Below, piece after piece: positions 8,996 to 18,075 of a stretch of 64,000 bases of DNA (within the stretch, counting starts at the first letter, position 1; every line of letters starts with the position of its first letter). Source of the DNA: Fen-1135 sp963705275 (GTDB lineage: Bacteria > Desulfobacterota > Syntrophia > Syntrophales > UBA2185); the NCBI GenBank assembly GCA_963705275.1, contig OY970063.1, forward strand, positions 1,612,001-1,676,000, in the 5' to 3' direction. The position numbers were made by a program, and so were the translations under genes. A model generated the notes under the pieces. That model was not told the DNA's origin, ran no database searches, and saw only the letters and a program-made list of their open reading frames with translations.

Positions 8996-9901
8996 CTACA
9001 TGTTCTTGGAAATGAATTTCAGCATCTGCTTGAAGACACCCTCGAGAATATCCCGCCGAATAAAGTAGTCCGGCATTTGTTCATAGAAATAATCAGTAAT
9101 GGCCTTCCCGGCAGCATCGATATCGCCGCCATGCCTGCGGTGTACATCCTCCATGACGGCCTTCCATTTGATGCCTTCTTTGAAGGTCAGATCAAGGAAA
9201 CTGGATGCCTCATCCCCGGTGATATAGCCATAATGGTCACCGCAGAGGTAAGATACCGGCAAAGGCTTCAATTTTTCCAGGCTGGCCAGATACTGCGTCA
9301 TATTTGTATTCATGGAAGGGAAGCAGAAGTCCCTGTAAGGAATCCCTGCGGCATCGGAGGCAAATATGATTTTTCTTTCGGACTCGTAGGCAGTGATGGA
9401 ACAGTTGGAATGACCTGGTGTGTCCAAAATCAGCAGGCTGACACCGCCAAGCTCTATCTTATCTCCTTCGGCCAAGGTGATACCCGTAATGTCGTCACGC
9501 CAGTCGAGATCGTAGGCATCGAGAGCGCTTTCGACGCCCCACCATTTTGCACTTAGTTTGCTGTAGCTGTTCATGACCTCGATGGCCTTGGGCATGGCAA
9601 ATATCTTCCAAGCCGGCGCTGAGGCGTATACATCTATGCCGGGATAGGTCCGTTTGAAATATGGGGCGATTCCCACATGATCGAAATGCGAATGGAGGAT
9701 AAGAATCTTTCCGATTTTTTTTGCGTCGATTCCAAACTCCTTCATTTGTCCCAAGACGTCAGGAAGTATGTAGCTCATCGCACCGTTAATTAAGATTGCA
9801 TTGTCTCGTCCTTCAAAAATGTAAACCCCCGCTTCCTCACGGCCCAAGTACCAAAGATTATCCGTGACCTTTCCCGCTTTTCTATACCGCATGAAATCCA
9901 C
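8996..9901 (-). CDS. Metallo-beta-lactamase-fold hydrolase
   Basis: A 301-residue cytoplasmic protein with the family signature HSHFDHVG (His70, His72, Asp74, His75), followed by the downstream ligand regions DTPGHSNCS and FASDAAG. It binds a dinuclear metal centre and hydrolyses a thioester, ester or phosphodiester. The substrate cannot be assigned. The extra C-terminal stretch with DHYGYITGD supplies the last His ligand. The surroundings (acyl-CoA synthetase and phasin on one side, redox and exported proteins on the other) would fit acyl-thioester chemistry, but this is a guess from context. Confidence 0.8.
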   Translation of the reverse strand: MDFMRYRKAGKVTDNLWYLGREEAGVYIFEGRDNAILINGAMSYILPDVLGQMKEFGIDAKKIGKILILHSHFDHVGIAPYFKRTYPGIDVYASAPAWKIFAMPKAIEVMNSYSKLSAKWWGVESALDAYDLDWRDDITGITLAEGDKIELGGVSLLILDTPGHSNCSITAYESERKIIFASDAAGIPYRDFCFPSMNTNMTQYLASLEKLKPLPVSYLCGDHYGYITGDEASSFLDLTFKEGIKWKAVMEDVHRRHGGDIDAAGKAITDYFYEQMPDYFIRRDILEGVFKQMLKFISKNM

Positions 9902-9954
9902 CTCCCTTGTATGACCATGTCTTTGTCAATATGTCTTATTCAATTGCGCGTGGT

Positions 9955-10263
9955 CTATCCTTTGGACTTTCCCTTCTTTTCCAAACTTGCGAGCCGCTCT
10001 CTGATTTCATCAATTTCTTTACGGGTTGGGATATTCATGCGATTCAGCAGATCTTTTGCCATCAGTTCTATTTTATCTTCCAGATCTTTTCTTGCCTGCT
10101 TCGATTTTTCCACGAATTCACTGACAGCCTCACGTGCCTCCTTCTCTGTCATCTCTCCTTTCTTGACGAGTTCCTCCATAAGTTCCTGGATTTTTTCCGT
10201 AGTCATTATCGCCAATCCTGCTCCCGCCAATGTCATTTTCCTGATATAGTCGAGCATTGCCAT
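9955..10263 (-). CDS. Phasin-family (PHA granule-type) small protein
   Basis: A 102-residue, highly charged helical protein. A short hydrophobic N-terminal segment (about residues 8-20) is followed by a long amphipathic helix rich in Glu and Lys and a C-terminal heptad-like tail (RKEIDEIRERLASLEKK). This matches the phasin/PhaF-like family that coats polyhydroxyalkanoate granules or acts as a chaperone-like coiled coil. It is divergent from the acyl-CoA synthetase gene and shares a 150-bp intergenic region with it. No PHA synthase is in the window, so granule binding is unproven. Confidence 0.7.
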   Translation of the reverse strand: MAMLDYIRKMTLAGAGLAIMTTEKIQELMEELVKKGEMTEKEAREAVSEFVEKSKQARKDLEDKIELMAKDLLNRMNIPTRKEIDEIRERLASLEKKGKSKG

Positions 10264-10415
10264 CCCTCCTTAATATTTATATATTTTCATTTTAAGTTCT
10301 CTATCAGGAAATGTCAATGTAATGGTTCCGTGCAGATATGGTATTTGCACTCGGCGTCCACGTATGATAAACAGCGGTCACCATCGATGATCGGGAATCA
10401 TAGGCAGAGATATTT

Positions 10416-12614
10416 ATGGAAGTCACAAAGCTTATAAGTAAGGCAATAGCTGAAGGTCGAACTGCCCTGACGGAGGCGGAATCCAAGGAATTGCTCAAAG
10501 ATTATGGCCTGCCTGTGGCTGAGGAATGCGTTGCCACAAGCCTGGATGAGACAGTTATGGCGGCTGAGGCCGCAGGTTTTCCCGTCGTTGTAAAGGGTCT
10601 CGGCGCCCGACTGACCCACAAGACGGAACGCGGCCTTGTTAAGCTGGATTTGAAAAGCGCGGAAGAGGTCCGAAAAGCCGCCAGGGAGATTGCCGAGGCT
10701 GCGGGTGATGATCTGGAAGGGTTTCTCATATACCACATGGTGGAAGGAAGACGGGAGTTCATGGCGGGGCTGTTTCATGATGCCCAATTCGGTCCGGTCG
10801 TCATGTTCGGCTTAGGTGGCATCTTTGCTGAGGCGCTTGCTGATGTGGCGTTTCGCATTGCTCCCCTCGATGAAACGCACGCACATGACATGATAAAAAA
10901 AATCAGGGCCGTTGACCTGCTGGGAAAGTTTCGCGGTGAGGCATCGGTAAGAACTGATCAGATCGTCAGAATTCTGGTTGGTTTATCCAAACTTGGAATA
11001 GAACATCCGGAAATCCGGGAGGTTGATATCAATCCCCTGCTCGTCGGGCCGGATGGCCGGGTGACTGCCGTAGATGCTCTGGTTATTGTCGGCGGCATTC
11101 TTCAAAAGAAATCCCTGCGTCCGCCTGCAGATAAAATTGCGATGCGCGATTTCTTCCATGCCCGCTCAGTTGCGTTTGTCGGCGCGTCTGCTACGTTCGG
11201 TAAGTGGGGATATACTCTCTTCACTAATGTGGTTGCCGGGAATTTCCAAGGCGAGATTTACCTCGTTAATCCGAAAGGCGGTGAAATTGCAGGAAGGCCT
11301 GTCTTCAAATCTTTGGCAGACATTCCCGGGTCTGTAGACCTTGCTGTCATAACAGTCCCTGCGGCAAAGGTTATTGACCTCATCCCAGAGCTTAAGGAAA
11401 AAGACATCAAGAGCGTATTATTAGTCACATCGGGTTTCAGTGAGGCGGGGAAAAAGGGATTGCGCCTGGAGGAGCGGCTGGCGGAAGAGGCGCGTGCGGC
11501 CGGAATTACAATTCTCGGGCCCAACACGATGGGGATATGCAATCCTCATGGAAACTTATTCTGCCTGTTTCAGCATGTGCGGCCGAAGCCAGGCTCGACG
11601 GCGCTGGTTGCTCAATCGGGTAATCTCGGGACGCAGCTATTGATGTTTGCCGAGAGTGAGGGGATCGGGATACGCGCGTTCATCGGATCAGGAAATGAGG
11701 CAATGATCACGATTGAAGACTACATGGAATTCTTCGAAATTGATGACCTGACAAAAACAATCGTATTATACATAGAAAGCCCCAAGGATGGTAGAAGGTT
11801 TTTTGAGACAACTAAGAGGATTTCCCGAAAAAAACCGGTTCTCATGCTTAAAGGAGGTCGCACACGGGCGGGCGACCGCGCCGCCGCAAGTCATACTGGC
11901 GCATTAGCCTCCAATATCGAAGTCTTCAAAGCGGCGTGCCGCCAGGCTGGAGTTGTTCTTGGAGAGACCTCCATGGACCTCCTCGATCTTTCCGCTGCAT
12001 TTTCGTCCCTCCCTTTGCCGAAGGGCAAGCGGGTGGCAATAATGACATTGGGCGGGGGATGGGGGGTAGTTGCCGCCGACCTGTGCATGGAATATGGTCT
12101 GGAAGTGCCTGAACTCCCATCCGATATAATATCGCGTATTGATAAAGTTCTTCCTCCCTACTGGAGCCGGTCGAATCCGGTCGATCTGGTGGCAGAAATG
12201 GATCTCTCCGTTCCCATGATACTCATCGAGGAACTGCTGAAGTGGGATGGCTGCGATGCGGCGATTCACCTCGGCATACTTGGCAGGTTAGTATTTGTAA
12301 AGCGGATGATCGAATCCTCTCATATCGCTGATCAGACCTGTGACCGTAAGGTTCTGGCAGAAATTGTACGTCGGGTGGCTGATTTCGAACTCAGTTACGG
12401 CGAACGCGTGGTTCGCCTGATGGAGATGTACGGCAAACCAGTTCTGGGGGTCTGCCTTCTTTCCGATGAGAATGCCCGCACAATTAAAGAGATCAAGGGG
12501 AGTCAATACAAAGGGGTATCTTTCCTGACACCGGAGCGAGCCGTAAAGGCGCTTGCCGGCATGTATTCATACAAATCCTGGCTGGATCTTGAAGGGATTC
12601 TAATGCAGAGATGA
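10416..12614 (+). CDS. ADP-forming acyl-CoA synthetase (beta-alpha fusion)
   Basis: A 732-residue NDP-forming acetate/acyl-CoA ligase. It interconverts acyl-CoA + ADP + Pi and acid + ATP + CoA, an energy-conserving step in fermenters and syntrophs. The ATP-grasp part comes first (about residues 1-225, with VVVKGLGARLTHKTE and DINPLLVG), then the CoA-binding Rossmann part (about 240-340, VAFVGAS), then the succinyl-CoA-ligase-like part with the phosphorylated-His motif SHTGALAS (His493). The commoner order in fused enzymes is alpha first, so this is the swapped arrangement. The acyl substrate is not evident. The CoA-activase and CoA-transferase genes in the window hint at an acid-degrading metabolism. 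Confidence 0.88.
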   Translation: MEVTKLISKAIAEGRTALTEAESKELLKDYGLPVAEECVATSLDETVMAAEAAGFPVVVKGLGARLTHKTERGLVKLDLKSAEEVRKAAREIAEAAGDDLEGFLIYHMVEGRREFMAGLFHDAQFGPVVMFGLGGIFAEALADVAFRIAPLDETHAHDMIKKIRAVDLLGKFRGEASVRTDQIVRILVGLSKLGIEHPEIREVDINPLLVGPDGRVTAVDALVIVGGILQKKSLRPPADKIAMRDFFHARSVAFVGASATFGKWGYTLFTNVVAGNFQGEIYLVNPKGGEIAGRPVFKSLADIPGSVDLAVITVPAAKVIDLIPELKEKDIKSVLLVTSGFSEAGKKGLRLEERLAEEARAAGITILGPNTMGICNPHGNLFCLFQHVRPKPGSTALVAQSGNLGTQLLMFAESEGIGIRAFIGSGNEAMITIEDYMEFFEIDDLTKTIVLYIESPKDGRRFFETTKRISRKKPVLMLKGGRTRAGDRAAASHTGALASNIEVFKAACRQAGVVLGETSMDLLDLSAAFSSLPLPKGKRVAIMTLGGGWGVVAADLCMEYGLEVPELPSDIISRIDKVLPPYWSRSNPVDLVAEMDLSVPMILIEELLKWDGCDAAIHLGILGRLVFVKRMIESSHIADQTCDRKVLAEIVRRVADFELSYGERVVRLMEMYGKPVLGVCLLSDENARTIKEIKGSQYKGVSFLTPERAVKALAGMYSYKSWLDLEGILMQR

Positions 12615-12621
12615 TGGATGG

Positions 12622-12924
12622 CTAAGCTATCTCTTTTTCCGTTGGCTTTATCGGAAGTCGGGCGCTGTGCCATACCGCGACTACCCACACAGTCTTCTGT
12701 TTCACACGGTAGATAAACCTGCACGGCGCAATTGCCACCTCGCGAAAGGGGAGATCGGGAAATTCCGGTAATGCCGTACCGGATCCGGGAAACCTCTTGA
12801 GCCGCGACAGGGTCTTTTCTGCCTTCTTGCGGAACGCACCTGCCGCAGATGTATCTTCACTATCGATGAAGGTGATAGCTGCAAGAAAATGGTTCCGTCC
12901 GGAAGGAGTAAAGAGAACTCTCAA
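12622..12924 (-). CDS. ParE/RelE-family toxin
   Basis: A 100-residue protein with the RelE/ParE fold pattern: an N-terminal strand with a helix pair (FTPSGRNHFLAAITFI and a basic helix), LKRFPGSG, then strands ending in CRFIYRVKQKTVWVVAVWHSARLP. It is located 9 bp downstream of a Phd/YefM antitoxin on the same strand, the normal antitoxin-toxin order. The target (ribosome-bound mRNA or gyrase) cannot be decided from sequence. The module sits tail-to-tail with the acyl-CoA synthetase gene at the edge of a small accessory patch. Confidence 0.85.
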   Translation of the reverse strand: MRVLFTPSGRNHFLAAITFIDSEDTSAAGAFRKKAEKTLSRLKRFPGSGTALPEFPDLPFREVAIAPCRFIYRVKQKTVWVVAVWHSARLPIKPTEKEIA

Positions 12925-12933
12925 ACGATCCTC

Positions 12934-13203
12934 CTATTTCAGTAGGGCGTCAGCATCTGCAAGGACATGACTGAGATCATAACCCTTGCCTGTTTCGATC
13001 TCCTTTTCACCGCGGGCGAGAAGTTGCAGTATCTCCATTTCTTTTTGGGATTTTTCGTAAGCCTCCATGCTTACCACAACTGCGGCCGCCCTTCCCCTTT
13101 GCGTAATCACAACGGGTTGCCGCGAGGACTTAACGCGCTTCAGCACGGACGACGCTGCCTGGCGAAGATCGGTAATTGGTATTATGTTGGGAATCTTTGT
13201 CAT
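12934..13203 (-). CDS. Phd/YefM-family antitoxin
   Basis: An 89-residue antitoxin. The N-terminal DNA-binding part shows IPITDLRQAASSVLKRV, then QPVVITQRGRAAAVVVSMEAYE, the hallmark of the Phd/YefM family. The acidic C-terminal helix should wrap the toxin encoded directly downstream. I place the start at the ATG at 13203, preceded by a GGGAG site. The frame extends to 13251 without supporting signal. Such antitoxins repress their own promoter, which should lie in 13204-13308, but I did not find a clear operator. Confidence 0.88.
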   Translation of the reverse strand: MTKIPNIIPITDLRQAASSVLKRVKSSRQPVVITQRGRAAAVVVSMEAYEKSQKEMEILQLLARGEKEIETGKGYDLSHVLADADALLK

Positions 13204-13308
13204 TATTGTTACTCCCTGAAATACGTTTAACTGTACTGCTAAATGCAGCAATAAGCAAGCTTAAGATTTAATAAAATGGCGGCTGAGAAGGTTCGGCAAG
13301 AATACCCG

Positions 13309-13755
13309 TCAGGCTGTCTTGCGATCTTCAACCTTCAATTCGAGGACGATGCGGCCCCACCCCCCGCACGCTACACCGACATCAAAGCAACCAGCCCGCT
13401 TAAATCTCATCTCATTCGGGTCAGTGCCTGCATACAGGAATTCGGTTGCTGTAAAAATCTGTGGCATAATCACACTCAACGCATAGATGCATATCCTCTT
13501 GGGGGAGAGCGCGGCAAGAAGGTTCCCCGCGCTATCAAAATAGAACCTGTCGCCAACCTTGTGCTGGCTGTTGCATCCGTGGGACTCCATCACCTCTGCA
13601 ATGATTGTTTTGTTCATAAGCCCCGGCACTTTAGACAGGATGTCTTCATTTCGCGGATTATCCCGAAATATCTTCATCTCTTCATCACTATAGCCCAAAC
13701 GTTTTTGTATCATCTCCCACTTTTGGGTCTCCCACGTTTTGCCGCCGCTACTCAT
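13309..13755 (-). CDS. Uncharacterised TIGR04076-like protein
   Basis: A 148-residue cytoplasmic protein. The second half has the pattern HKVGDRFYFDSAG, then CIYALSVIMPQIF, then a C-terminal CGGWGRIVLELKV, which resembles the TIGR04076 family of small proteins of unknown role. The first half (WEMIQKRLGYSDEEMKIF) is helical and appears as a separate unit. I chose the ATG at 13755 because AGGAGG lies six bases upstream; the upstream ATG at 13770 overlaps that site. It is part of the accessory patch at 12.6-15.3 kb. Family membership is tentative. Confidence 0.5.
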   Translation of the reverse strand: MSSGGKTWETQKWEMIQKRLGYSDEEMKIFRDNPRNEDILSKVPGLMNKTIIAEVMESHGCNSQHKVGDRFYFDSAGNLLAALSPKRICIYALSVIMPQIFTATEFLYAGTDPNEMRFKRAGCFDVGVACGGWGRIVLELKVEDRKTA

Positions 13756-13789
13756 GCTGTTCCTCCTCATCGTACCTGCGAATATATAT

Positions 13790-14218
13790 TCACTTTTTCT
13801 CCCACGATTCGATTCCGCCCATTATTACCTTGAAGAGTGGGTGAGCGCGCGGTCTCTTGACCGCAAGAATTTTCTTATGTCTTGCTGCATCCCGCAACTT
13901 CAGCTTTGTCTTAAGGTGATTCAACTCATACCTGAGTTGTCCGTCTGTAAGCGGGATTTTCGGGCATTGCTGCACGCGGCCAATCTTGCCCACATCAAAG
14001 TTGTATCCACGCCTGACCCCTTCTTCATACACGTACCGGAGATAACAATCTATAGCAGCTCCAGGCTGTAGATGAGCATTAAATCTATAAAGCTGAGGAT
14101 GATTCTTATAGCTTCTTGTCTGGTGTTGCAAGACCTTTCGGGCAAGCAGGCCTTCACGCCAGAGAGAAACGAGTCCCCTAGCGTCAAGGTATTCTGGATG
14201 TAAAGACCACAAGCGCAT
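13790..14218 (-). CDS. Pyrimidine-dimer DNA glycosylase-like protein
   Basis: A 142-residue protein of the T4 endonuclease V-like family (pyrimidine dimer DNA glycosylase), recognised by the start MRLWSLHPEYLDARGLVSLWREGLLA split over helix 1, followed by KNHPQLYRF. The length matches the T4 enzyme (about 138). The phage enzyme uses an N-terminal Thr2 as nucleophile. Here residue 2 is Arg, as in the common bacterial relatives, so the classic glycosylase/lyase mechanism is doubtful. If active, it would act in UV-damage or other base excision repair. It lies upstream of the TIGR04076-like gene on the same strand. Confidence 0.7.
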   Translation of the reverse strand: MRLWSLHPEYLDARGLVSLWREGLLARKVLQHQTRSYKNHPQLYRFNAHLQPGAAIDCYLRYVYEEGVRRGYNFDVGKIGRVQQCPKIPLTDGQLRYELNHLKTKLKLRDAARHKKILAVKRPRAHPLFKVIMGGIESWEKK

Positions 14219-14261
14219 TAGTATCCCCGCCTCCGGCCGGCGACAGCGTCTCTTGATATGT

Positions 14262-14714
14262 TCATGCCTGCTTCCCGGTTATGCGCGCGATCGCTACCCT
14301 GATTACCAGGGTTTTCCCTACTATATCTTCCGGAAATATATATTCCTTGCCGGAATACTGAGCCATGATAATTTTCAGGGCTTTCTTTTTATCTTCCTGA
14401 TCATCCATCATCTTTGCGGTTCCAAATCCTATCACGCTGCGATACTTGATTCCCCAGCGACAACCCTCCTCTGCTTCCCTCATCCCCTCGGGGATATCGA
14501 ACTCAAAGCAGACGCGCCTGTTCTTGCGGAGAATATTGATCTTTCTCCCATCAGAGGCGCTGTGGAAATAAAGCGCCTCTCCGTCATATCCGAAACATAA
14601 GGGGACGATATAAGGTTCTTCACCGTCGGACAACCCTAAGCGGCATACCAGACACTGTCGTATTATGGCATCAATCACCGCTCTATCTTTGATTTCCCTC
14701 TCGCTCCGCCTCAT
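14262..14714 (-). CDS. Pyridoxamine 5'-phosphate oxidase-fold (NimA-like) flavoprotein
   Basis: A 150-residue split-barrel flavin-binding protein. The pattern CRLGLSDGEEPYIVPLCFGYDGEALYFHSAS, here read in pieces, followed by GRKINILRKNRRVCFEFD, is typical of the NimA-type branch, which includes nitroimidazole reductases and many unassigned FMN or F420 proteins. It is cytoplasmic. The ATG at 14714 has GAGAGGA just upstream, which I prefer to the GTG one codon earlier. The substrate is unknown. Confidence 0.8.
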   Translation of the reverse strand: MRRSEREIKDRAVIDAIIRQCLVCRLGLSDGEEPYIVPLCFGYDGEALYFHSASDGRKINILRKNRRVCFEFDIPEGMREAEEGCRWGIKYRSVIGFGTAKMMDDQEDKKKALKIIMAQYSGKEYIFPEDIVGKTLVIRVAIARITGKQA

Positions 14715-14804
14715 CACGTCCTCTCAATATTCTTCAAACAAAGTGATTTCTCGTCGGTTTTCCAGATGGTGCCTGAACTCTACCTGGTCCGGTTGAATCC
14801 TTTC

Positions 14805-15275
14805 TCAGTCGGGCTTCTTTGTTTTTTCCTCGGATTTATAATAGCGCTTGCCGTTGAATTTCCAAATGCTTTGACGGGACCAGCCGGCACTCTCAGCCGA
14901 TATGATAAGGTCATATAATCCCTTGTGTCTTGCCTTCCCGATTGTTACAGAATGGCCCCCGTCAGACAGGACTATCGCAAAGGAATCTCCTGATTTACGG
15001 AGCACCCAGATCGGACCGAGAGCAGCATTCCACCCGCTTGCATCTTCAATTGTGACGATTAAGTCCGTAGCTTGGCCATCTCCGTCAAGGTCGACGGCTT
15101 TGCCTACGAACTCACATTTCTGCAGGTCGTCGTCTTTCGCTTCGGCGTGACGAATCACAACTTCGGCATTGTGCGGAACCGCGGATAGGTCGTCGTCTTC
15201 AATCGTAAAGTTCTCCACAGCCCAAGAAGTCGATGCGACCATTAGAAAACCTAAGATGAGCAAATGCAGTTTCAT
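14805..15275 (-). CDS. Exported protein of unknown function
   Basis: A 156-residue protein with a clear signal peptide (MKLHLLILGFLMVAS, cleavage near STSWA). The mature part is acidic at first (EDDDLSAVPHNAEVVIRH), then shows a DLDGDGQATDLIVTI segment like the FG-GAP/EF-hand calcium loops used by secreted proteins, and a C-terminal basic tail. I use the ATG at 15275 because it begins the signal peptide. The open frame to 15347 adds a basic extension that would block export. I recognise no family. Confidence 0.55.
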   Translation of the reverse strand: MKLHLLILGFLMVASTSWAVENFTIEDDDLSAVPHNAEVVIRHAEAKDDDLQKCEFVGKAVDLDGDGQATDLIVTIEDASGWNAALGPIWVLRKSGDSFAIVLSDGGHSVTIGKARHKGLYDLIISAESAGWSRQSIWKFNGKRYYKSEEKTKKPD

Positions 15276-15557
15276 ATCTGATTCATTTCGCTTTCTTATA
15301 ATTTTATTCTCACGCCAACGATCGTTATAAAGGATTCTGCTGATCAATGAAGTTTAAAATACTATCTTTTAACAAAATTACAAGTATTTTCATGATATAC
15401 ATTGCTATAGTCGAGTGCCCGCGCAATGGATACTGGTGTGACGAAGCTCCTTTTCAGGACAGAAAAAGCCCCTTGCCATGGGAGGCTGAGCGGTGTATTT
15501 ACCGATGTCATATAAAAGAACTTGTGCACCGGAGAATAGGAGGAAAGCTCGTCTCGT

Positions 15558-16505
15558 ATGAAAAGAAATGAAGTTGCTGTTGTCTTTCCCGGCCAGGGGG
15601 CGCAGCGGCCTGGGATGGGAAAAGATTTTTATGATAATGTTTCCATGAGTCGCGAGGTGTACGAAGAGGCCTCTGAAGCGGCGGGATGGGACATCAATGC
15701 CATGTGTTTTGGAGACGATGAACGCCTTAACCTGACAGAGTTTACCCAGCCCTGTATTCTGACCACGGAAATTGCCATGCTACGCGGCATGGAGACGCTC
15801 TTCGGCTTTTCACCGACATTCTTCGGCGGTCACAGCTTGGGAGAATTTACCGCACTTGTCGCTGCCGGCGCTATTCCACTTCCCGAGGCTGTGCGTATTG
15901 TCCGCATCCGCGGTCGCCTGATGCAGGAGGCTGCACCAATCGGTTGCGGGGCTATGGCCGCCGTGATCTCCGATAATGTTGACACAGAGGTTGTGCGCCA
16001 GGCATTGAAGGGTCTCCCCATTGACATCGCAAATATCAATTCGGCCAATCAGATAGTCATCAGCGGTGAAGCCGTCGTAATGCCTGAAGCAGAGATTAGG
16101 CTTAAGGGGGCATTGGCCAAAGACAGCCCGTTTCGCTTTATACCGCTTAATGTGAGCGCACCTTTTCATAGCCGTTACATGAGCACAATTGTCGAGCCCT
16201 TTGAGGAAATGCTGCGGGCCATTGGAAAGGGAGTGCTTCAAGATAGGTCCGTGACAGTGACCTCAAATTTCAGGGGGGTATTTCATTCGGGCCTGTACGA
16301 AGACCTCGTTTACAATCTTGTGTCCCAGTTGAATCATCCCGTCCTCTGGGTGGATAATATGAAGGCCCTTGCTTCGCGGGCGGAGGCGATCTATGAGGTA
16401 GGCCCCGGTCGGCCCCTCCGCGATTTCTTCAAGACTATAAATATAACCTGTACATCGATTACAACGCTCGCAACGGCTGAGAAGACATTTGGAAAAAGCG
16501 GTTGA
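15558..16505 (+). CDS. fabD: Malonyl-CoA:ACP transacylase FabD
   Basis: FabD moves malonyl groups from CoA to acyl-carrier protein for fatty-acid synthesis in the cytoplasm. The acyltransferase signatures are FPGQGAQ at the N-terminus, GHSLGEFTAL with nucleophile Ser93, the conserved Arg in RIRGRLMQEA, and the catalytic-His region SAPFHSRYM. Length (315) is normal. It does not lie with other fab genes; the next gene is a glutamine cyclotransferase overlapping its stop codon by 4 bp. The isolated position leaves open that it serves another malonyl-dependent pathway, but no polyketide genes are seen. Confidence 0.92.
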   Translation: MKRNEVAVVFPGQGAQRPGMGKDFYDNVSMSREVYEEASEAAGWDINAMCFGDDERLNLTEFTQPCILTTEIAMLRGMETLFGFSPTFFGGHSLGEFTALVAAGAIPLPEAVRIVRIRGRLMQEAAPIGCGAMAAVISDNVDTEVVRQALKGLPIDIANINSANQIVISGEAVVMPEAEIRLKGALAKDSPFRFIPLNVSAPFHSRYMSTIVEPFEEMLRAIGKGVLQDRSVTVTSNFRGVFHSGLYEDLVYNLVSQLNHPVLWVDNMKALASRAEAIYEVGPGRPLRDFFKTINITCTSITTLATAEKTFGKSG

Positions 16506-17371
16506 TATTTGTGAAAAAGCGCTTCTTCATTGGTATTTATATCTTTCTTCTTGCATCCGGTGCCATTTCTTTCATTTGGGTGGAGTCTATTCTGCCAATC
16601 GGTTGTGCAAGGCCGGGATTTGCGTCATCCCTCGAAACAGGTTTGAACCGCGTCGCGATCGATACATCGGGGACTGCCCTTCACAGTATCCGGATAGTTA
16701 ATGTATATCCGCACGATCGTAATGCCTTCACACAGGGACTCGCATTCCACAGGGGGTATCTCTACGAGGGGACGGGGATTGCGAGACAGTCTAGCATACG
16801 CAAGGTTGAGCTTAAGACAGGCAGGGTCTTAAAAAGTCAAGGTCTTGCCGCAGAACACTTCGGCGAAGGTATCACTATCTGCAGGAACAAACTAATCCAG
16901 CTGACATGGCAGTCGCACACCGCTTTTGTTTATGACCTTCAATCATTTCGGCTCCTCCAAACATTTTCCTATCCAACCGAAGGCTGGGGAATTACATATG
17001 ACGGCAACCACCTTATTATGAGTGATGGGACTGCCGTCCTCCGTTTCCTTGACGCCCGGACGTATAAAATGGTGAGGCAGATCGAGGTACGGGATCGAGG
17101 CAAGAGCTTACCAAATATCAATGAGCTCGAATACGTTAAGGGCGAGATCTACGCCAACGTCTGGGGCGCGGACTACATCGTCCGCATCTCACCGCGTACG
17201 GGGCGGGTGCTGGGCTGGGTTGACCTCAAGGATTTGTACCGCTATGTCGGTGCGGGCAGAAACATCGATGTCTTAAACGGTATTGCGTATGACGCGAAAG
17301 GTGACAGGCTGTTTGTAACGGGAAAGTACTGGCCCAATCTCTTCGAGATACGGGTAGACGCTCCTAAATAA
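16502..17371 (+). CDS. Glutaminyl-peptide cyclotransferase (bacterial/plant type)
   Basis: A 289-residue protein with an N-terminal membrane anchor or signal segment (basic start, hydrophobic about residues 7-25) and a five-bladed propeller-like domain. The diagnostic regions are YPHDRNAFTQGLAF, LYEGTG, LTWQ, YPTEGWGI, LIMSDGT and NELEYVKGEIYANVW. Members convert N-terminal Gln of peptides or proteins to pyroglutamate outside the cytoplasm. Start: TTG at 16502 overlapping the fabD stop; a GTG at 16511 is equally possible. Overlap with fabD implies co-transcription. Confidence 0.88.
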   Translation: MIFVKKRFFIGIYIFLLASGAISFIWVESILPIGCARPGFASSLETGLNRVAIDTSGTALHSIRIVNVYPHDRNAFTQGLAFHRGYLYEGTGIARQSSIRKVELKTGRVLKSQGLAAEHFGEGITICRNKLIQLTWQSHTAFVYDLQSFRLLQTFSYPTEGWGITYDGNHLIMSDGTAVLRFLDARTYKMVRQIEVRDRGKSLPNINELEYVKGEIYANVWGADYIVRISPRTGRVLGWVDLKDLYRYVGAGRNIDVLNGIAYDAKGDRLFVTGKYWPNLFEIRVDAPK

Positions 17372-17377
17372 AGATGT

Positions 17378-18064
17378 CTACAGCAGGGGCGTTGTCCAGC
17401 CCTGCTCCTGGTCGTCCAAGATCTGGTTTTCCTTCAGGTGTCGTTCAATATTTTTCCGTGTATTTTCAAATACTTCGCTATCCATGCTCTCAGGAACATA
17501 TATGGGGCTATCCCAGCGGATGACCACCGTGCTGAAGGGCTTGGGCACGATAAAACTATCCCAGCTATCGAGCACCCAAGCCCGGTTAACTGAGATATAG
17601 ACCGGAACAATGGGTACGCCGGACAGTTGGGCCATCACAATAAGTCCAGGCTTTACAACCCCTCTGGGGCCCCTCGGTCCATCCAGGATGTGCACGGCTA
17701 GTTGATGGTGGACCAAATCCTCGACCATATCCACAAGGGCCTCCTTGCCGCCCTTGGAGCTTGATCCCCTGATCGGACGAAAGTTAAAGCGGCTGTAAAC
17801 CTTGGCAATCATTTCCCCGTCGCGGCTTCGGCTTATCATCACGGACGGTTTATACCCGCCGAATCTTCTCGCATAACCCATAACCACCAGGATACGCTGG
17901 TGCCAGATCGCGACGATCATCTTCTGGCCGCTTTTCAGGTGTTGCAGGCCAATCTCCTCATCAACAACTCTTATCTTGATCAGTAAAAGATATGCGCGAA
18001 CAAGGTAGTGGGCAAAGGGCATAAGGCCGTATTTCAATGCGAAGCGCGAGAGGTACTTGATCAT
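17378..18064 (-). CDS. DUF374 lysophospholipid acyltransferase-family protein
   Basis: A 228-residue membrane-associated protein with a hydrophobic N-terminal segment (about residues 12-30). The DUF374 pattern is clear: AIWHQRILV in place of the classic HX4D box, SRSRDGEMIAKV, RGSSSKGGKEAL, DGPRGPRG and VPIVPVYI. The family is related to lipid A/phospholipid acyltransferases; in some bacteria members act on lipid A or Kdo-lipid precursors. It is 11 bp downstream of the PHP gene on the same strand and converges with the glutamine cyclotransferase gene. Confidence 0.83.
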   Translation of the reverse strand: MIKYLSRFALKYGLMPFAHYLVRAYLLLIKIRVVDEEIGLQHLKSGQKMIVAIWHQRILVVMGYARRFGGYKPSVMISRSRDGEMIAKVYSRFNFRPIRGSSSKGGKEALVDMVEDLVHHQLAVHILDGPRGPRGVVKPGLIVMAQLSGVPIVPVYISVNRAWVLDSWDSFIVPKPFSTVVIRWDSPIYVPESMDSEVFENTRKNIERHLKENQILDDQEQGWTTPLL

Positions 18065-18075
18065 ATATTATGTTC

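Noticed and set aside
13276..13833. Plus-strand frame of 185 codons
   Set aside because: It lies opposite the TIGR04076-like gene, which has a good ribosome-binding site and family motifs.
15347..15571. Plus-strand small frame just before fabD
   Set aside because: No ribosome-binding site, Cys-rich random composition, and it overlaps the fabD start; probably the fabD leader.
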